A DNA stretch of 64,000 nucleotides from positions 108,141 to 172,140 of the forward strand of contig NZ_JBMERP010000002.1 of the NCBI RefSeq assembly GCF_049310925.1. The letters are read 5' to 3'. The notes under the pieces were generated by a model that was not told the origin of the DNA, ran no database searches, and saw only the letters and a list, made by a program, of their open reading frames with translations. This DNA is from Virgibacillus_F sp049310925 (lineage in GTDB: Bacteria > Bacillota > Bacilli > Bacillales > Amphibacillaceae). The position numbers and the translations under genes are program-made. The stretch's first letter is position 1; each line of letters begins with the position of its first letter. Shown here one piece after another: positions 51,250 to 60,273 of the stretch.

Positions 51250-53538
51250 ATGGCTAAAAAAAGAAAGAGAAAAAAAAAGAGTCAATTAAAGAAACAAGTT
51301 AAATACGAACTATTGGGGTTACTGTTTCTATTTATCGCAATTTTTGGTAGTGGAGCCGGTATTATTAGTAATGGTGCAATTCCTAGTATACTAGAAAACA
51401 TATTTCAATTCTTCTTTGGGATATGGTATTTTGTAGCGTCAGTAATTTTGCTTCTAACAGGTCTTTTCTTAATTGTTAAAAGAAGATATCCAGATTTCAC
51501 CCACAAGAAAATGATTGGTTTTTACATTATTTTTGTTGGAACATTGCTGTTAACACATATTCAGACCTATGAGGTACTATTATTGAATTCAACTGATAAC
51601 TCAATTATACGTTCCACATGGTCAAGAATTTTCACTTATATTAACGGTCCCGGTGAACTATCTGACACTGGAGGAGGAATGTTGGGAGCTATAATGTTCT
51701 CTTTTTGTTATTATCTATTTTCGTCTATTGGGGCAAAAATAGTAGCTGTATTTGCTATTTTAACAGGAATAATTTTTCTGACCGAGTTTTCATTTGGGGA
51801 TTTTACGGCAAAGCTTTGGTTAAAGGTCAAACTATACATAAAAAATTATAAAGTTAAAATGAAAGAAAGAAAGGCTGCGAGAAATGAAGCAGATGAAATT
51901 CCAGAAATAAAGAATGAAGCAATAACTCAACAGGAAGCTGATTATGAAGAACCTGTAATACAGGATTTCACCGACGTGGCTTATTCAATTGATATACCTG
52001 AGCAGAATGTTGAACAATCCAAACCAGAGCAGCCAAAGACTGAAAACAAGGCCAATAATGAAATAGATTCAGAGTTAGGCAGCACATTACCAATGACAGA
52101 ACCTGAAAACTACGAGTATGAATTACCATCTCTTGACTTGTTGATCGAGCCAAAGCATAACTCACAACAGCAAGAGAAATCACATATACAAGCTACTGTA
52201 AGGAAATTAGAAAAGACTTTTACTAGTTTTGGAGTAAAAGCAAAAATCACTAAGGTTCACGTAGGGCCAGCTGTGACAAAATATGAGGTTTATCCAGAAG
52301 CTGGAGTAAAAGTAAGTAAAATTGTAGGACTTCATGATGATCTAGCACTTGCTTTAGCTGCTAAAGATATTCGTATCGAGGCACCGATCCCTGGCAAATC
52401 CGCTGTTGGTATAGAGGTCCCTAATACTGAAGTTGCAATGGTTTCTTTACGTGAGGTAATAGATACTACTATCTCAAATCAAACCTCTAAACTATTATTC
52501 GGATTGGGTCGTGACATATCTGGGGATGCGGTAGTTGCGGAATTAAATAAAATGCCGCATCTATTAATAGCTGGTGCAACTGGGAGTGGTAAAAGTGTTT
52601 GTGTTAACGGGATTATTACCACTATTCTAATGCGTGCAAAACCACATGAAGTCAAAATGATGATGATTGATCCTAAAAAAGTGGAGTTGAATGTATACAA
52701 TGGTATTCCGCATTTGTTGGCACCTGTTGTAACTGATCCCAAAAAAGCATCAAGAGCCTTGAAAAAAGTGGTATCTGAAATGGACAGAAGGTATGACCTA
52801 TTTTCTGATACGGGTACCAGAAATATTGAAGGATACAATGAATATATTCGTAAATACAATTTATCTGCTGAAGAAGAAAAACAACCAAATCTACCATATA
52901 TAGTAGTACTTGTCGATGAATTAGCTGATTTAATGATGGTCGCATCAAGTGAGGTAGAGGATGCCATTACTAGATTGGCACAAATGGCCCGTGCAGCCGG
53001 CATTCATCTAATTATAGCAACTCAACGCCCTTCTGTTGACGTAATTACCGGTGTGATTAAAGCAAATATCCCTTCAAGAATTGCATTTAGTGTTTCATCC
53101 CAAACAGACTCCAGAACAATTCTGGATTCAGGGGGGGCAGAAAAATTACTTGGACGTGGTGATATGCTATTTATGCCAACTGGTTCGTCTAAACCAACCC
53201 GTGTTCAAGGTGCTTTTTTGTCTGATGAGGAGGTCGAACGGGTTGTTGACCACTGTATTGAGCAACAAAAGGCTTCTTACCAAGAGGAAATGATTCCAGA
53301 AGAAACAAGTGAAATCCAATCAGAAGTAGAAGATGACATATATGAAGAAGCTGTCCAGCTTATCACGGAAATGCAAACGGCAAGTGTTTCTATGTTACAA
53401 CGCAGATTCAGAATTGGTTATACAAGAGCAGCAAGGTTGATTGATGCGATGGAAGATCGGGGTATCGTAGGTCCATACGAGGGGAGTAAACCACGTTCTG
53501 TATTAGTAACCCAACCTTCAGAAGAAAAACTTTCCTGA
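51250..53538 (+). CDS. spoIIIE: DNA translocase SpoIIIE/FtsK
   Basis: Septal DNA pump that moves the chromosome into the forespore and clears trapped DNA at division. A very basic N-terminus (KKRKRKKKSQLKKQ) and four membrane helices (about residues 20-185) lead to an acidic linker, then the RecA-like motor: Walker A GATGSGKSVC (about 440) and Walker B VLVDELADLMMV (about 553). The C-terminal gamma winged-helix domain reads DNA polarity (SVSMLQRRFRIGYTRAARLID). 762 aa. Confidence 0.96.
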   Translation: MAKKRKRKKKSQLKKQVKYELLGLLFLFIAIFGSGAGIISNGAIPSILENIFQFFFGIWYFVASVILLLTGLFLIVKRRYPDFTHKKMIGFYIIFVGTLLLTHIQTYEVLLLNSTDNSIIRSTWSRIFTYINGPGELSDTGGGMLGAIMFSFCYYLFSSIGAKIVAVFAILTGIIFLTEFSFGDFTAKLWLKVKLYIKNYKVKMKERKAARNEADEIPEIKNEAITQQEADYEEPVIQDFTDVAYSIDIPEQNVEQSKPEQPKTENKANNEIDSELGSTLPMTEPENYEYELPSLDLLIEPKHNSQQQEKSHIQATVRKLEKTFTSFGVKAKITKVHVGPAVTKYEVYPEAGVKVSKIVGLHDDLALALAAKDIRIEAPIPGKSAVGIEVPNTEVAMVSLREVIDTTISNQTSKLLFGLGRDISGDAVVAELNKMPHLLIAGATGSGKSVCVNGIITTILMRAKPHEVKMMMIDPKKVELNVYNGIPHLLAPVVTDPKKASRALKKVVSEMDRRYDLFSDTGTRNIEGYNEYIRKYNLSAEEEKQPNLPYIVVLVDELADLMMVASSEVEDAITRLAQMARAAGIHLIIATQRPSVDVITGVIKANIPSRIAFSVSSQTDSRTILDSGGAEKLLGRGDMLFMPTGSSKPTRVQGAFLSDEEVERVVDHCIEQQKASYQEEMIPEETSEIQSEVEDDIYEEAVQLITEMQTASVSMLQRRFRIGYTRAARLIDAMEDRGIVGPYEGSKPRSVLVTQPSEEKLS

Positions 53539-53543
53539 TAGAT

Positions 53544-53588
53544 AATCAGGCAAAAGCTGTGAATTTCACACTTATGCCTGATTTTTTT
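53544..53588 (+). terminator. Intrinsic terminator after spoIIIE
   Basis: AATCAGGCA (53544-53552) pairs with TGCCTGATT (53575-53583); an inner GTGAAT/TTCAC stem adds stability; a T-run follows. Confidence 0.85.
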
Positions 53589-53596
53589 GTTTAAGC

Positions 53597-53690
53597 AGTA
53601 AAGAAAGTACAAAAAACTTTCTTTCTACATACGTGCAACTAGGACTTTCGCCGTTAAGGCTTTGCGATTAGCCAAGTTTTCTAAGATAAT
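53597..53690 (+). repeat. Dispersed hairpin repeat, copy 2
   Basis: Imperfect hairpin AGTAAAGAAAGT (53597-53608)/ACTTTCTTTCT, followed by ACATACGTGCAACT and a Pro-like stem region GGACTTTCGCC...GGCTTTGCG. It shares hairpin, spacing and the GTGCAACT core with the element upstream of polC (29730). The rest of the 330-base gap to the GntR gene holds a weak TATATT -10 box at 53793-53798 and a pairable AAAAGAG/CTCTTTT. Confidence 0.6.
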
Positions 53691-53867
53691 CGTTTTATAA
53701 TGAATGATATAAAAATTAATAGAAAAAGTGGAAAAATAGTACTTTTGTTTAAAAATTTATCAGATAGTGTTTATTTATTTATCTAAAAGTGGTATATTTA
53801 TGTCGGACAAAAGAGTCATACGTCAGATGTCAGATCTCTTTTCCTAGTTTGTTTACAGGGGGTCACT

Positions 53868-54593
53868 ATGTCAATCAAAACAGATTCACGTCATCTATAT
53901 TTACAAGTGATTGAAGAAATTAAGCGTGACATTCAAAAAGAAAGGTATAGGGAAAAAGAAAAACTTCCATCAGAATTTCAACTTTCTAAGGAATTAGGAG
54001 TTTCGCGTGCTACTTTAAGGGAAGCGCTGCGTATTTTGGAAGAAGATAATGTTGTAACACGTAAGCATGGTGTTGGTACATTTGTAAATCCTAAGCCTAT
54101 TTTTTCATCTGGTATTGAAGAGTTAAACAGTGTAACTTCCATGATTCTAAATTCTGGAAGAAACCCAGGATCACAGTACTTATCTACAGAACTAATTGAA
54201 CCAATGGAAGAAGACAGGATTAAGTTTTCTTCACCGGAACTTCAGACTATTGCACAAATTGAACGAGTAAGAACTGCAGATAATGAACCAGTTGTTTTCT
54301 GCATTGATAAAATACCTGAGGGATTAATTCCACTTGAACGCGTGCAGGAAGAGGATTCTATTTTTAAGCTACTAGAAGAATATTCACATAAAAGAATTGC
54401 GTACGCTGTGACATTTATCGAACCTGTAGGATATCAAGAGCGAGTTTATAAAATTCTTAATTGTAATCCTGAGCAATCATTGTTACTTTTGAAACAAATG
54501 CATTATACAGCAGAAGATGAGGCAGTATTATATTCGGCAAACTATTTCCGTTCTGATGTATTTAGCTTTCATGTTTTAAGGAAACGTATGTAA
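53868..54593 (+). CDS. ymfC: GntR-family transcriptional regulator (YmfC-like, UTRA domain)
   Basis: HutC/GntR-type repressor or activator. N-terminal winged helix (LPSEFQLSKELGVSRATLREALRILEEDNVV, about residues 28-60) with the typical GVGTFV wing end; C-terminal UTRA ligand-binding domain from about 90. 241 aa. B. subtilis YmfC sits at this position after spoIIIE. Here it directly precedes a nucleoside importer, so control of that operon by a nucleoside or related ligand is a reasonable inference. SD AGGGGGT. Confidence 0.88.
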   Translation: MSIKTDSRHLYLQVIEEIKRDIQKERYREKEKLPSEFQLSKELGVSRATLREALRILEEDNVVTRKHGVGTFVNPKPIFSSGIEELNSVTSMILNSGRNPGSQYLSTELIEPMEEDRIKFSSPELQTIAQIERVRTADNEPVVFCIDKIPEGLIPLERVQEEDSIFKLLEEYSHKRIAYAVTFIEPVGYQERVYKILNCNPEQSLLLLKQMHYTAEDEAVLYSANYFRSDVFSFHVLRKRM

Positions 54594-54674
54594 GGGGTTT
54601 CATTTATGCCTCGATGTAAATATTGAGGTAGTGAATTTAAGATTATTACTTCAAGGGGGTGGTTGTTAACGAAC

Positions 54675-54703
54675 TTGACGCTTGTATTGTTAAACTCTTT
54701 AAC
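54675..54703 (+). promoter_or_regulatory. Candidate SigA promoter of nupNOPQ
   Basis: TTGACG (54675-54680), 17-base spacer, TTTAAC (54698-54703), 24 bases before the TTG start. The -35 is good and the -10 weak, as in activator-dependent or weak promoters. A small hairpin CCTCGAT/ATTGAGG lies upstream near 54610-54633. Confidence 0.35.
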
Positions 54704-54726
54704 TACTAAAAAATGGGGGTATTAGA

Positions 54727-55821
54727 TTGAAAAATCGTAAATATTTATTATTATTTTCTGTACTGTTAACTTTAGGTATGCTTTTAGCAGCTTGTGGTGA
54801 TTCAGGTGAGGAAACGAAAAGTTCAGAAGGAAATAAAACAGAAGATTCTATTGACTACAAGGTTGGTATGGTAACAGATGTTGGTGGAGTAGATGACAAG
54901 TCTTTTAACCAATCAGCGTGGGAAGGCTTAAAAGCGTGGGGTGAGGAACACGGCGTTAAGAAAGGCGAGAACTTTAACTACGTTCAATCAAATGAAGATG
55001 CAGATTATTTGCCGAACATTACACGTCTAGTTCGTGAAGACTATAACCTAATCTATGGAATTGGTTACAAATTAAACGATGCAATTGCTAAATCGGCTGA
55101 ACAATATCCTGAAACAAATTTTGCTATTGTTGATTCTGTTGTAGATAAGCCAAACGTTGCAAGTATTACGTTTAAAGAACATCAAGGTTCTTTCTTGGTT
55201 GGAGTAGCAGCAGCAATGAAATCAAAAACGGGTAAGATTGGTTTCGTAGGTGGAACTGACTCAGAGCTTATTAACAAATTTGAATCTGGATACATTGCTG
55301 GGGCAAAATCAGTAAACCCTGACATTGAAGTGAAAGTACAATATGCAGGTGCTTTTGATGCTCCAGATGATGGTAAATTGATTGCTTCTAGCATGTACAA
55401 TGATGGTGTAGATGTGATTTATCATGCATCAGGTGCTACAGGTAATGGAGTATTCGCACAAGCTAAAGATATCAAACAAAATAACCCTGAAAAAGATATT
55501 TGGGTTATTGGAGTAGACCGTGACCAACATGAAGAAGGTCAAATTGGTGATAACAATGTGACACTAACTTCTATGGTTAAACGAGTTGATATTGCAGTAC
55601 AAGATGTTGCAAATCAAGCAATGAATGGAGAATTCCCTGGCGGAGAACTTCTTGCTTATGGTCTAGCAGACAATGGTGTATCTGTTGCAAAAACAAACAA
55701 AGAAGCTATGACTGAAGAAATCCTAAAAGCAGTTGAAGATTGGAAAGAGAAAATTACCAGTGGTGAAATTGAAGTACCACAAACTAGAGAAGAAACTAAG
55801 AAATTTTTAGAAGCTTTATAA
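54727..55821 (+). CDS. nupN: Nucleoside-binding lipoprotein, BMP family (NupN-like)
   Basis: Extracellular substrate-binding lipoprotein of a nucleoside ABC importer. Signal peptide with lipobox LLAAC (Cys about residue 23), then a Ser/Glu/Thr linker and the Bmp/Med fold (VGMVTDVGGVDDKSFNQSAWEGL; GKIGFVGGTDSELINKFESGYIAG). 364 aa. TTG start after GGGGG. Same order as B. subtilis nupNOPQ (formerly yufNOPQ), a guanosine transporter; substrate here is inferred. Confidence 0.92.
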   Translation: MKNRKYLLLFSVLLTLGMLLAACGDSGEETKSSEGNKTEDSIDYKVGMVTDVGGVDDKSFNQSAWEGLKAWGEEHGVKKGENFNYVQSNEDADYLPNITRLVREDYNLIYGIGYKLNDAIAKSAEQYPETNFAIVDSVVDKPNVASITFKEHQGSFLVGVAAAMKSKTGKIGFVGGTDSELINKFESGYIAGAKSVNPDIEVKVQYAGAFDAPDDGKLIASSMYNDGVDVIYHASGATGNGVFAQAKDIKQNNPEKDIWVIGVDRDQHEEGQIGDNNVTLTSMVKRVDIAVQDVANQAMNGEFPGGELLAYGLADNGVSVAKTNKEAMTEEILKAVEDWKEKITSGEIEVPQTREETKKFLEAL

Positions 55822-55867
55822 TAAATTAATCACTATTTTAAAGTATTACAACTTACAGGATGTAATA

Positions 55868-55895
55868 AAGGCTGGAAACCCCAGCCTTTTATTAC
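55868..55895 (+). terminator. Hairpin between nupN and nupO
   Basis: AAAGGCTGG and CCAGCCTTT pair around a short loop and are followed by TATTACG, a poor T-run. It could partly terminate or protect the binding-protein mRNA, giving more lipoprotein than membrane components, a usual pattern in ABC importers. Confidence 0.6.
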
Positions 55896-56011
55896 GCTTA
55901 TGGTATTCATTTTGAAAGTCTTCAACTGAAGGGGAATGTTCCGGCCCTTTTCATTTGGTGATCTTTCAATCAAAAATAATGATAGTGATGTTTAATAGGG
56001 GAGTGAACAAT

Positions 56012-57547
56012 GTGGAATACGTAATAGAAATGCTTAATATACGCAAGGAGTTTCCAGGTATTGTTGCTAACGATAATATTACAGTCCAATTAAAAAAAGG
56101 AGAAATTCATGCATTATTAGGAGAAAATGGTGCAGGAAAATCAACTTTAATGAATGTATTATTTGGTTTGTATCAGCCGGAAAAAGGAGAAATTCGTTAC
56201 AATGGTGAGAAAGTAAGCATTACAGATCCTAACGTTGCAACAAAACTGGGAATTGGAATGGTACACCAGCATTTTATGTTAGTTGAAAACTATTCAGTTA
56301 CTGAAAATATTATTCTGGGTAACGAACCAACTAAAAATGGTAGAATTAACATTAAAAAGGCAGAAAAAGAAATTCAGGAGTTGTCAGATAGGTACGGACT
56401 TAAAGTAGACCCCTCCGCCAAAATTCGCGATATTACTGTAGGAATGCAACAGCGTGTCGAAATACTTAAAACATTATACCGGGGTGCCAATGTTCTAATA
56501 TTTGATGAGCCAACCGCAGTCTTGACTCCGTTGGAAATTAGTGAATTAATTCAAATTATGAACTCTTTGATTAGAGAAGGCAAATCAATCATTTTAATCA
56601 CACATAAACTGAAGGAAATCATGCAGGTTTGTGACAGATGTACAGTAATTCGTAAAGGTAAAGGTATTAAAACGGTTAATGTTAGTGAAACAAATGTGAC
56701 AGAGCTTGCATCCTTGATGGTTGGAAGAGAAGTTAGTTTTAAGACTGAAAAAAAACCAGCGAAGCCAACTGACGTTGTATTAGAAATCAATAACTTGAAT
56801 GTGAAGGATTCAAGGAATGTAAACCTAGTTAAAAATTTAAATCTTGAAGTTCGTGCTGGTGAAATTGTTGGTATTGCAGGAGTAGATGGTAATGGTCAAA
56901 CAGAATTAATCGAAGCGATTACTGGATTAACCAAATCACAGTCCGGCGCAATTACAATTAATGGAAAAAACATTACCAATTTTAAACCACGTAAAGTTAT
57001 CGAAAGTGGAGTGGGACATATACCACAGGATAGGCATAAATATGGGCTTGTTCTAGACTTCCCAGTAGCAGAGAATATGGTTTTGCAAACGTATTATCAA
57101 AAACCTTATTCAAAGAATAATATTCTAAGCTTTAAAGATATTTATGACAAAGCACAAGAATTGGTTGAGGAGTATGATGTTCGGACCCCTAGCATTCATA
57201 CGAAAGCACGAGCACTTTCTGGAGGAAATCAACAGAAAGCAATAATTAGTCGTGAAATAGATCGATCACCTGATTTACTCATTGCAGCCCAGCCAACACG
57301 AGGATTAGATGTAGGTGCAATTGAATTTATTCATAGTAAGCTAGTGCAAGAAAGAGATAAAGGCAAGGCAATTTTACTCGTATCCTTTGAACTTGATGAA
57401 GTGTTAGATGTGAGTGACCGGATTGCTGTTATGTTCGACGGCCAAATAGTGGCAAACGTTAGCCCAGAGGAAACAAATGAGCAAGAACTAGGATTGCTTA
57501 TGGCTGGCAGTAAGTTAGCAGAGGCAGGTGATAGTGATGACATCTAA
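56012..57547 (+). CDS. nupO: Nucleoside ABC transporter ATP-binding protein (NupO-like)
   Basis: A 511-aa protein with two fused ATPase domains. The first has Walker A GENGAGKST (about residues 40-48) and VLIFDEPTAVL. The second has a degenerate P-loop GVDGNGQTEL, signature LSGGNQQK and LIAAQPTRGLD, normal for the RbsA/MglA-like family where only one site is fully active. GTG at 56012 has SD GGGGAG and gives MEYVIEMLNIRKEF; upstream frame (55955) is not used. Overlaps nupP by 11 bases. Confidence 0.93.
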   Translation: MEYVIEMLNIRKEFPGIVANDNITVQLKKGEIHALLGENGAGKSTLMNVLFGLYQPEKGEIRYNGEKVSITDPNVATKLGIGMVHQHFMLVENYSVTENIILGNEPTKNGRINIKKAEKEIQELSDRYGLKVDPSAKIRDITVGMQQRVEILKTLYRGANVLIFDEPTAVLTPLEISELIQIMNSLIREGKSIILITHKLKEIMQVCDRCTVIRKGKGIKTVNVSETNVTELASLMVGREVSFKTEKKPAKPTDVVLEINNLNVKDSRNVNLVKNLNLEVRAGEIVGIAGVDGNGQTELIEAITGLTKSQSGAITINGKNITNFKPRKVIESGVGHIPQDRHKYGLVLDFPVAENMVLQTYYQKPYSKNNILSFKDIYDKAQELVEEYDVRTPSIHTKARALSGGNQQKAIISREIDRSPDLLIAAQPTRGLDVGAIEFIHSKLVQERDKGKAILLVSFELDEVLDVSDRIAVMFDGQIVANVSPEETNEQELGLLMAGSKLAEAGDSDDI

Positions 57548-58583
57548 TAAGTTATTCAATATTTTAGTACCCGTAATTTCTGTTTTATTAGGCTTGATTT
57601 CAGGTGCTATTCTTATGCTGATTTTTGGATATAATCCAATAGAAGGCTATTTAGCATTGTGGAATGGAGCATTTGGCGATCTATACTTTATGGGGGAAAC
57701 AGTGAGGCAAATAACGCCTTATATCTTAACAGGTTTAGCAGTTGCCTTCGCTTTTAGAACTGGTTTGTTTAACATCGGTGCTGAAGGTCAGGTAATTGTT
57801 GGTTGGCTTGCAGCAATTTGGGTTGGTCTTGCTGTAGATGCGCCTATTTACATTCATTTGCCATTAGCCGTACTGGCAGCGGCTGTAGCTGGTGGAATCT
57901 GGGGCTTTATTCCAGGAATTCTAAAAGCAAAACTGGGCGTCCACGAAGTAATTGTAACAATTATGCTAAATTATACAGCACTATATGTAACAAATGCAGT
58001 TATCCGAAATGTATTAACGGATTCAAAAGATTCAACAGAAAATATTCCTGCTACTGCATCCATGGCATCTGAATGGTTACAGCAGCTTACTTTCTTTTCA
58101 CGAATGCACTATGGCATTTTGCTAGCGTTATTTGCAGCGCTAATTATGTGGTTTATTATTGAAAAAATGACGATAGGTTACGAGCTACGTTCTGTTGGAT
58201 TTAATCAACATGCATCTAAATATGCTGGAATGAATGTCCAAAAAAATGTAGTTTTATCAATGGTCATTGCTGGAGCCTTCGCGGGGCTTGCAGGAGCAAC
58301 TGAAGGGTTAGGTACATTTGGTTACATGTCTGTGCAATCTGGTTTTACAAATTTAGGTTTTGACGGTATCGCAGTTGCACTATTAGGTGCAAATACAGCC
58401 ATAGGTGTTATTATTGCAGCTTGCCTGTTTGGTATATTAAAGGTCGGTGCTCAAAACATGCCTCTTGAAGCAGGTGTACCATCAGAATTAGTAGACATTA
58501 TAATAGCTATTATCATATTCTTTGTAGCATCAAGCTATATTATTCGATGGGCTATTTTGCGCTTTAAAAAGGAGGGGAAATAA
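57537..58583 (+). CDS. nupP: Nucleoside ABC transporter permease (NupP-like)
   Basis: A 348-aa integral membrane permease of the BPD_transp_2 (LivH/RbsC-like) class, with about nine helices. Family markers: AFRTGLFNIGAEGQVIVG and VIVTIMLNYTALYVTN. ATG at 57537 is six bases after AGGTG (57525-57530); the GTG at 57528 overlaps that SD. The stop directly abuts the nupQ ATG. Confidence 0.92.
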   Translation: MTSNKLFNILVPVISVLLGLISGAILMLIFGYNPIEGYLALWNGAFGDLYFMGETVRQITPYILTGLAVAFAFRTGLFNIGAEGQVIVGWLAAIWVGLAVDAPIYIHLPLAVLAAAVAGGIWGFIPGILKAKLGVHEVIVTIMLNYTALYVTNAVIRNVLTDSKDSTENIPATASMASEWLQQLTFFSRMHYGILLALFAALIMWFIIEKMTIGYELRSVGFNQHASKYAGMNVQKNVVLSMVIAGAFAGLAGATEGLGTFGYMSVQSGFTNLGFDGIAVALLGANTAIGVIIAACLFGILKVGAQNMPLEAGVPSELVDIIIAIIIFFVASSYIIRWAILRFKKEGK

Positions 58584-59543
58584 ATGAACATTGTAGATCT
58601 TCTGCAAACAATTATTCCAACTGCATTATTCTTTTCAGCACCCCTTATCTTTACTGCGCTTGGCGGCGTATTCAGTGAACGCTCTGGAGTAGTTAACATA
58701 GGACTTGAAGGGTTAATGGTAATGGGAGCTTTCGTTGGTGTTGTCTTTAACCTTACGTTTGCTGATACATTGGGTATGTGGACTCCTTGGGTATCAATTC
58801 TAGTTGCGATGGTAGTATCAGCTATCTTTTCACTTGTTCATGCTGTAGCATCTATCACCTTTAGAGCGGATCAAGTAGTAAGTGGTGTGGCAATTAACTT
58901 CCTTGCTCTAGGTCTGGGAGTCTTCTTGACTAAACAATGGTATGACAAAGGTCAAACAGATATGGTAAATAAACCTTTCTATACTACGGATATTCCCTTT
59001 TTACGTGAAATTCCAGTTTTAGGACCGATTTTCTTTGAGAACATTTATTTAACAAGTTATTTAGCAATAATTCTTGCTTTTGTAGCCTGGTATGTATTAT
59101 ATAAAACACCATTTGGATTGAGACTTCGTGCAGTTGGTGAGCACCCTATGGCGGCAGATACAAATGGAATTAGTGTATTTAAAATGCGTTATGTAGCGGT
59201 AGTAATATCTGGTGCAATGGGTGGTCTAGGTGGTTCGGTTTTTGCTTTAACAATTGCATTAAACTTTTCGCATGCCACGATTGTTGGCCAAGGTTTTATG
59301 GCACTTGCGGCAGTTATATTTGGTAAATGGCATCCTCTAGGCGCAATGGGTGCAGCACTGTTTTTTGGTTTCGCACAAAGCCTGAGCATAATAAGTGCTG
59401 GAATTCCGTTACTTGAGGATATCCCACAGGTATTCCTGTTAATAGCTCCATATGTTCTAACAATTCTTGCTTTAGCAGGATTTATTGGTAGAGCAGAAGC
59501 ACCAAAAGCCAATGGCGTACCATATATTAAAGGAAATAGGTAG
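58584..59543 (+). CDS. nupQ: Nucleoside ABC transporter permease (NupQ-like)
   Basis: Second permease subunit, 319 aa, about eight helices. Family markers are GVFSERSGVVNIGLEGLMVMGA and FRADQVVSGVAINFLALGLG. The GGAGGGG SD is inside the end of nupP. Together with NupN, NupO and NupP a complete importer is encoded, followed by a terminator. Confidence 0.93.
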   Translation: MNIVDLLQTIIPTALFFSAPLIFTALGGVFSERSGVVNIGLEGLMVMGAFVGVVFNLTFADTLGMWTPWVSILVAMVVSAIFSLVHAVASITFRADQVVSGVAINFLALGLGVFLTKQWYDKGQTDMVNKPFYTTDIPFLREIPVLGPIFFENIYLTSYLAIILAFVAWYVLYKTPFGLRLRAVGEHPMAADTNGISVFKMRYVAVVISGAMGGLGGSVFALTIALNFSHATIVGQGFMALAAVIFGKWHPLGAMGAALFFGFAQSLSIISAGIPLLEDIPQVFLLIAPYVLTILALAGFIGRAEAPKANGVPYIKGNR

Positions 59544-59547
59544 ACTT

Positions 59548-59590
59548 AAAAGCTGACCTGTAGATTACTCTGCAGCTCAGCTTTTTTTCT
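59548..59590 (+). terminator. Intrinsic terminator after nupQ
   Basis: AAAAGCTGA (59548-59556) pairs with TCAGCTTTT (59577-59585), inner CTGTAG/CTGCAG reinforcement, T-run follows. Confidence 0.85.
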
Positions 59591-59665
59591 TATGCTAATC
59601 CATTCATAAGGCTCTTTTCATATGTTTTGTTACTGTTTAATCCTCACAGTTGATACAAACCAAAC

Positions 59666-60116
59666 TGCGACGTAACTTACTTTTCTAGAAGCAGTTCCGG
59701 CAGAATACTTCGCTTTCACCACTCCGGGTAAAAGTGCGACATTTGCTCAAGCTAATGCTTTCACAGTGTCTTCTATGCCGCCTGGCACGGCCTCAGTCTC
59801 CTCAGAAGTAAAGATCGCTTCTTCCGGGGCCGTCGGACGCGTGCTGTTCTAAGCAGGAGTCTACGCATTCTGCCTTCACTAGGTTAGAAAACTACGTATG
59901 AAGCCTTTGTTTTTACGGGAATTCTCCTTGAACAGAAACTAACTAAGCGGAAAAATGCGAGACTCTAGTGGGAAAGGAACAGTCTGAAGACTCCGCAGTG
60001 AGCGGTTTTTGCTCCGAGGATGCTGAAGCGTTCCCCAGGAAAGCGAGTGTTTTTCTGCAGCGTTGGACCAGCACCAATTTAGGTTGGTAGGAAATAAGTA
60101 CAGCGGTTACGTCGCA
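59666..60116. repeat. Compound GC-rich inverted-repeat element, copy 2
   Basis: Occupies most of the 730-base nupQ-ymfF gap. Outer ends are a perfect 11-base inverted repeat TGCGACGTAAC (59666-59676)/GTTACGTCGCA (60106-60116). Arm B (reverse orientation relative to copy 1) has ends GGCAGAATAC (59699-59708)/GCATTCTGCC (59865-59874) and contains about 60 extra bases near 59720-59783. Arm A spans about 59947-60060, with ends able to pair including G-U. The element is clearly more GC-rich than the genes. The 59591-59665 and 60117-60200 flanks hold nothing I recognise. Confidence 0.75.
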
Positions 60117-60201
60117 TTTTATAGATTTTGTATCAGAAACAACTATCTTTAGAAAATAGTAATTCACAAATACGGAAATTTCTCTTAAATAGTAAATTAT
60201 A

Positions 60202-60230
60202 TTGGTAAAACTGGTTAATACTACTATATA
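60202..60230 (+). promoter_or_regulatory. Probable SigA promoter of ymfF-ymfH-ymfI
   Basis: TTGGTA (60202-60207), 17-base spacer, TATATA (60225-60230), 43 bases before the ymfF ATG and outside the repeat element. Confidence 0.6.
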
Positions 60231-60273
60231 GTTTAATTATAACTTTAAAAAATAATAGTCTGGAGTTGTTTTC

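Noticed and set aside
52479..53003. 174-codon frame on the minus strand opposite spoIIIE
   Set aside because: Antisense shadow of a strongly conserved ATPase; Ser/Thr-rich translation typical of reverse-frame artefacts.
53809..53842. AAAAGAG/CTCTTTT hairpin upstream of ymfC as a terminator
   Set aside because: Only seven A/T-rich pairs around a 20-base loop; too weak to call.
59666..60116. Insertion sequence
   Set aside because: It has terminal inverted repeats but no transposase frame or clear target duplication; classed as a non-coding repeat.
59943..60167. 74-codon frame on the minus strand in the second repeat element
   Set aside because: Lies within arm A of the compound repeat; composition follows the repeat and there is no SD.
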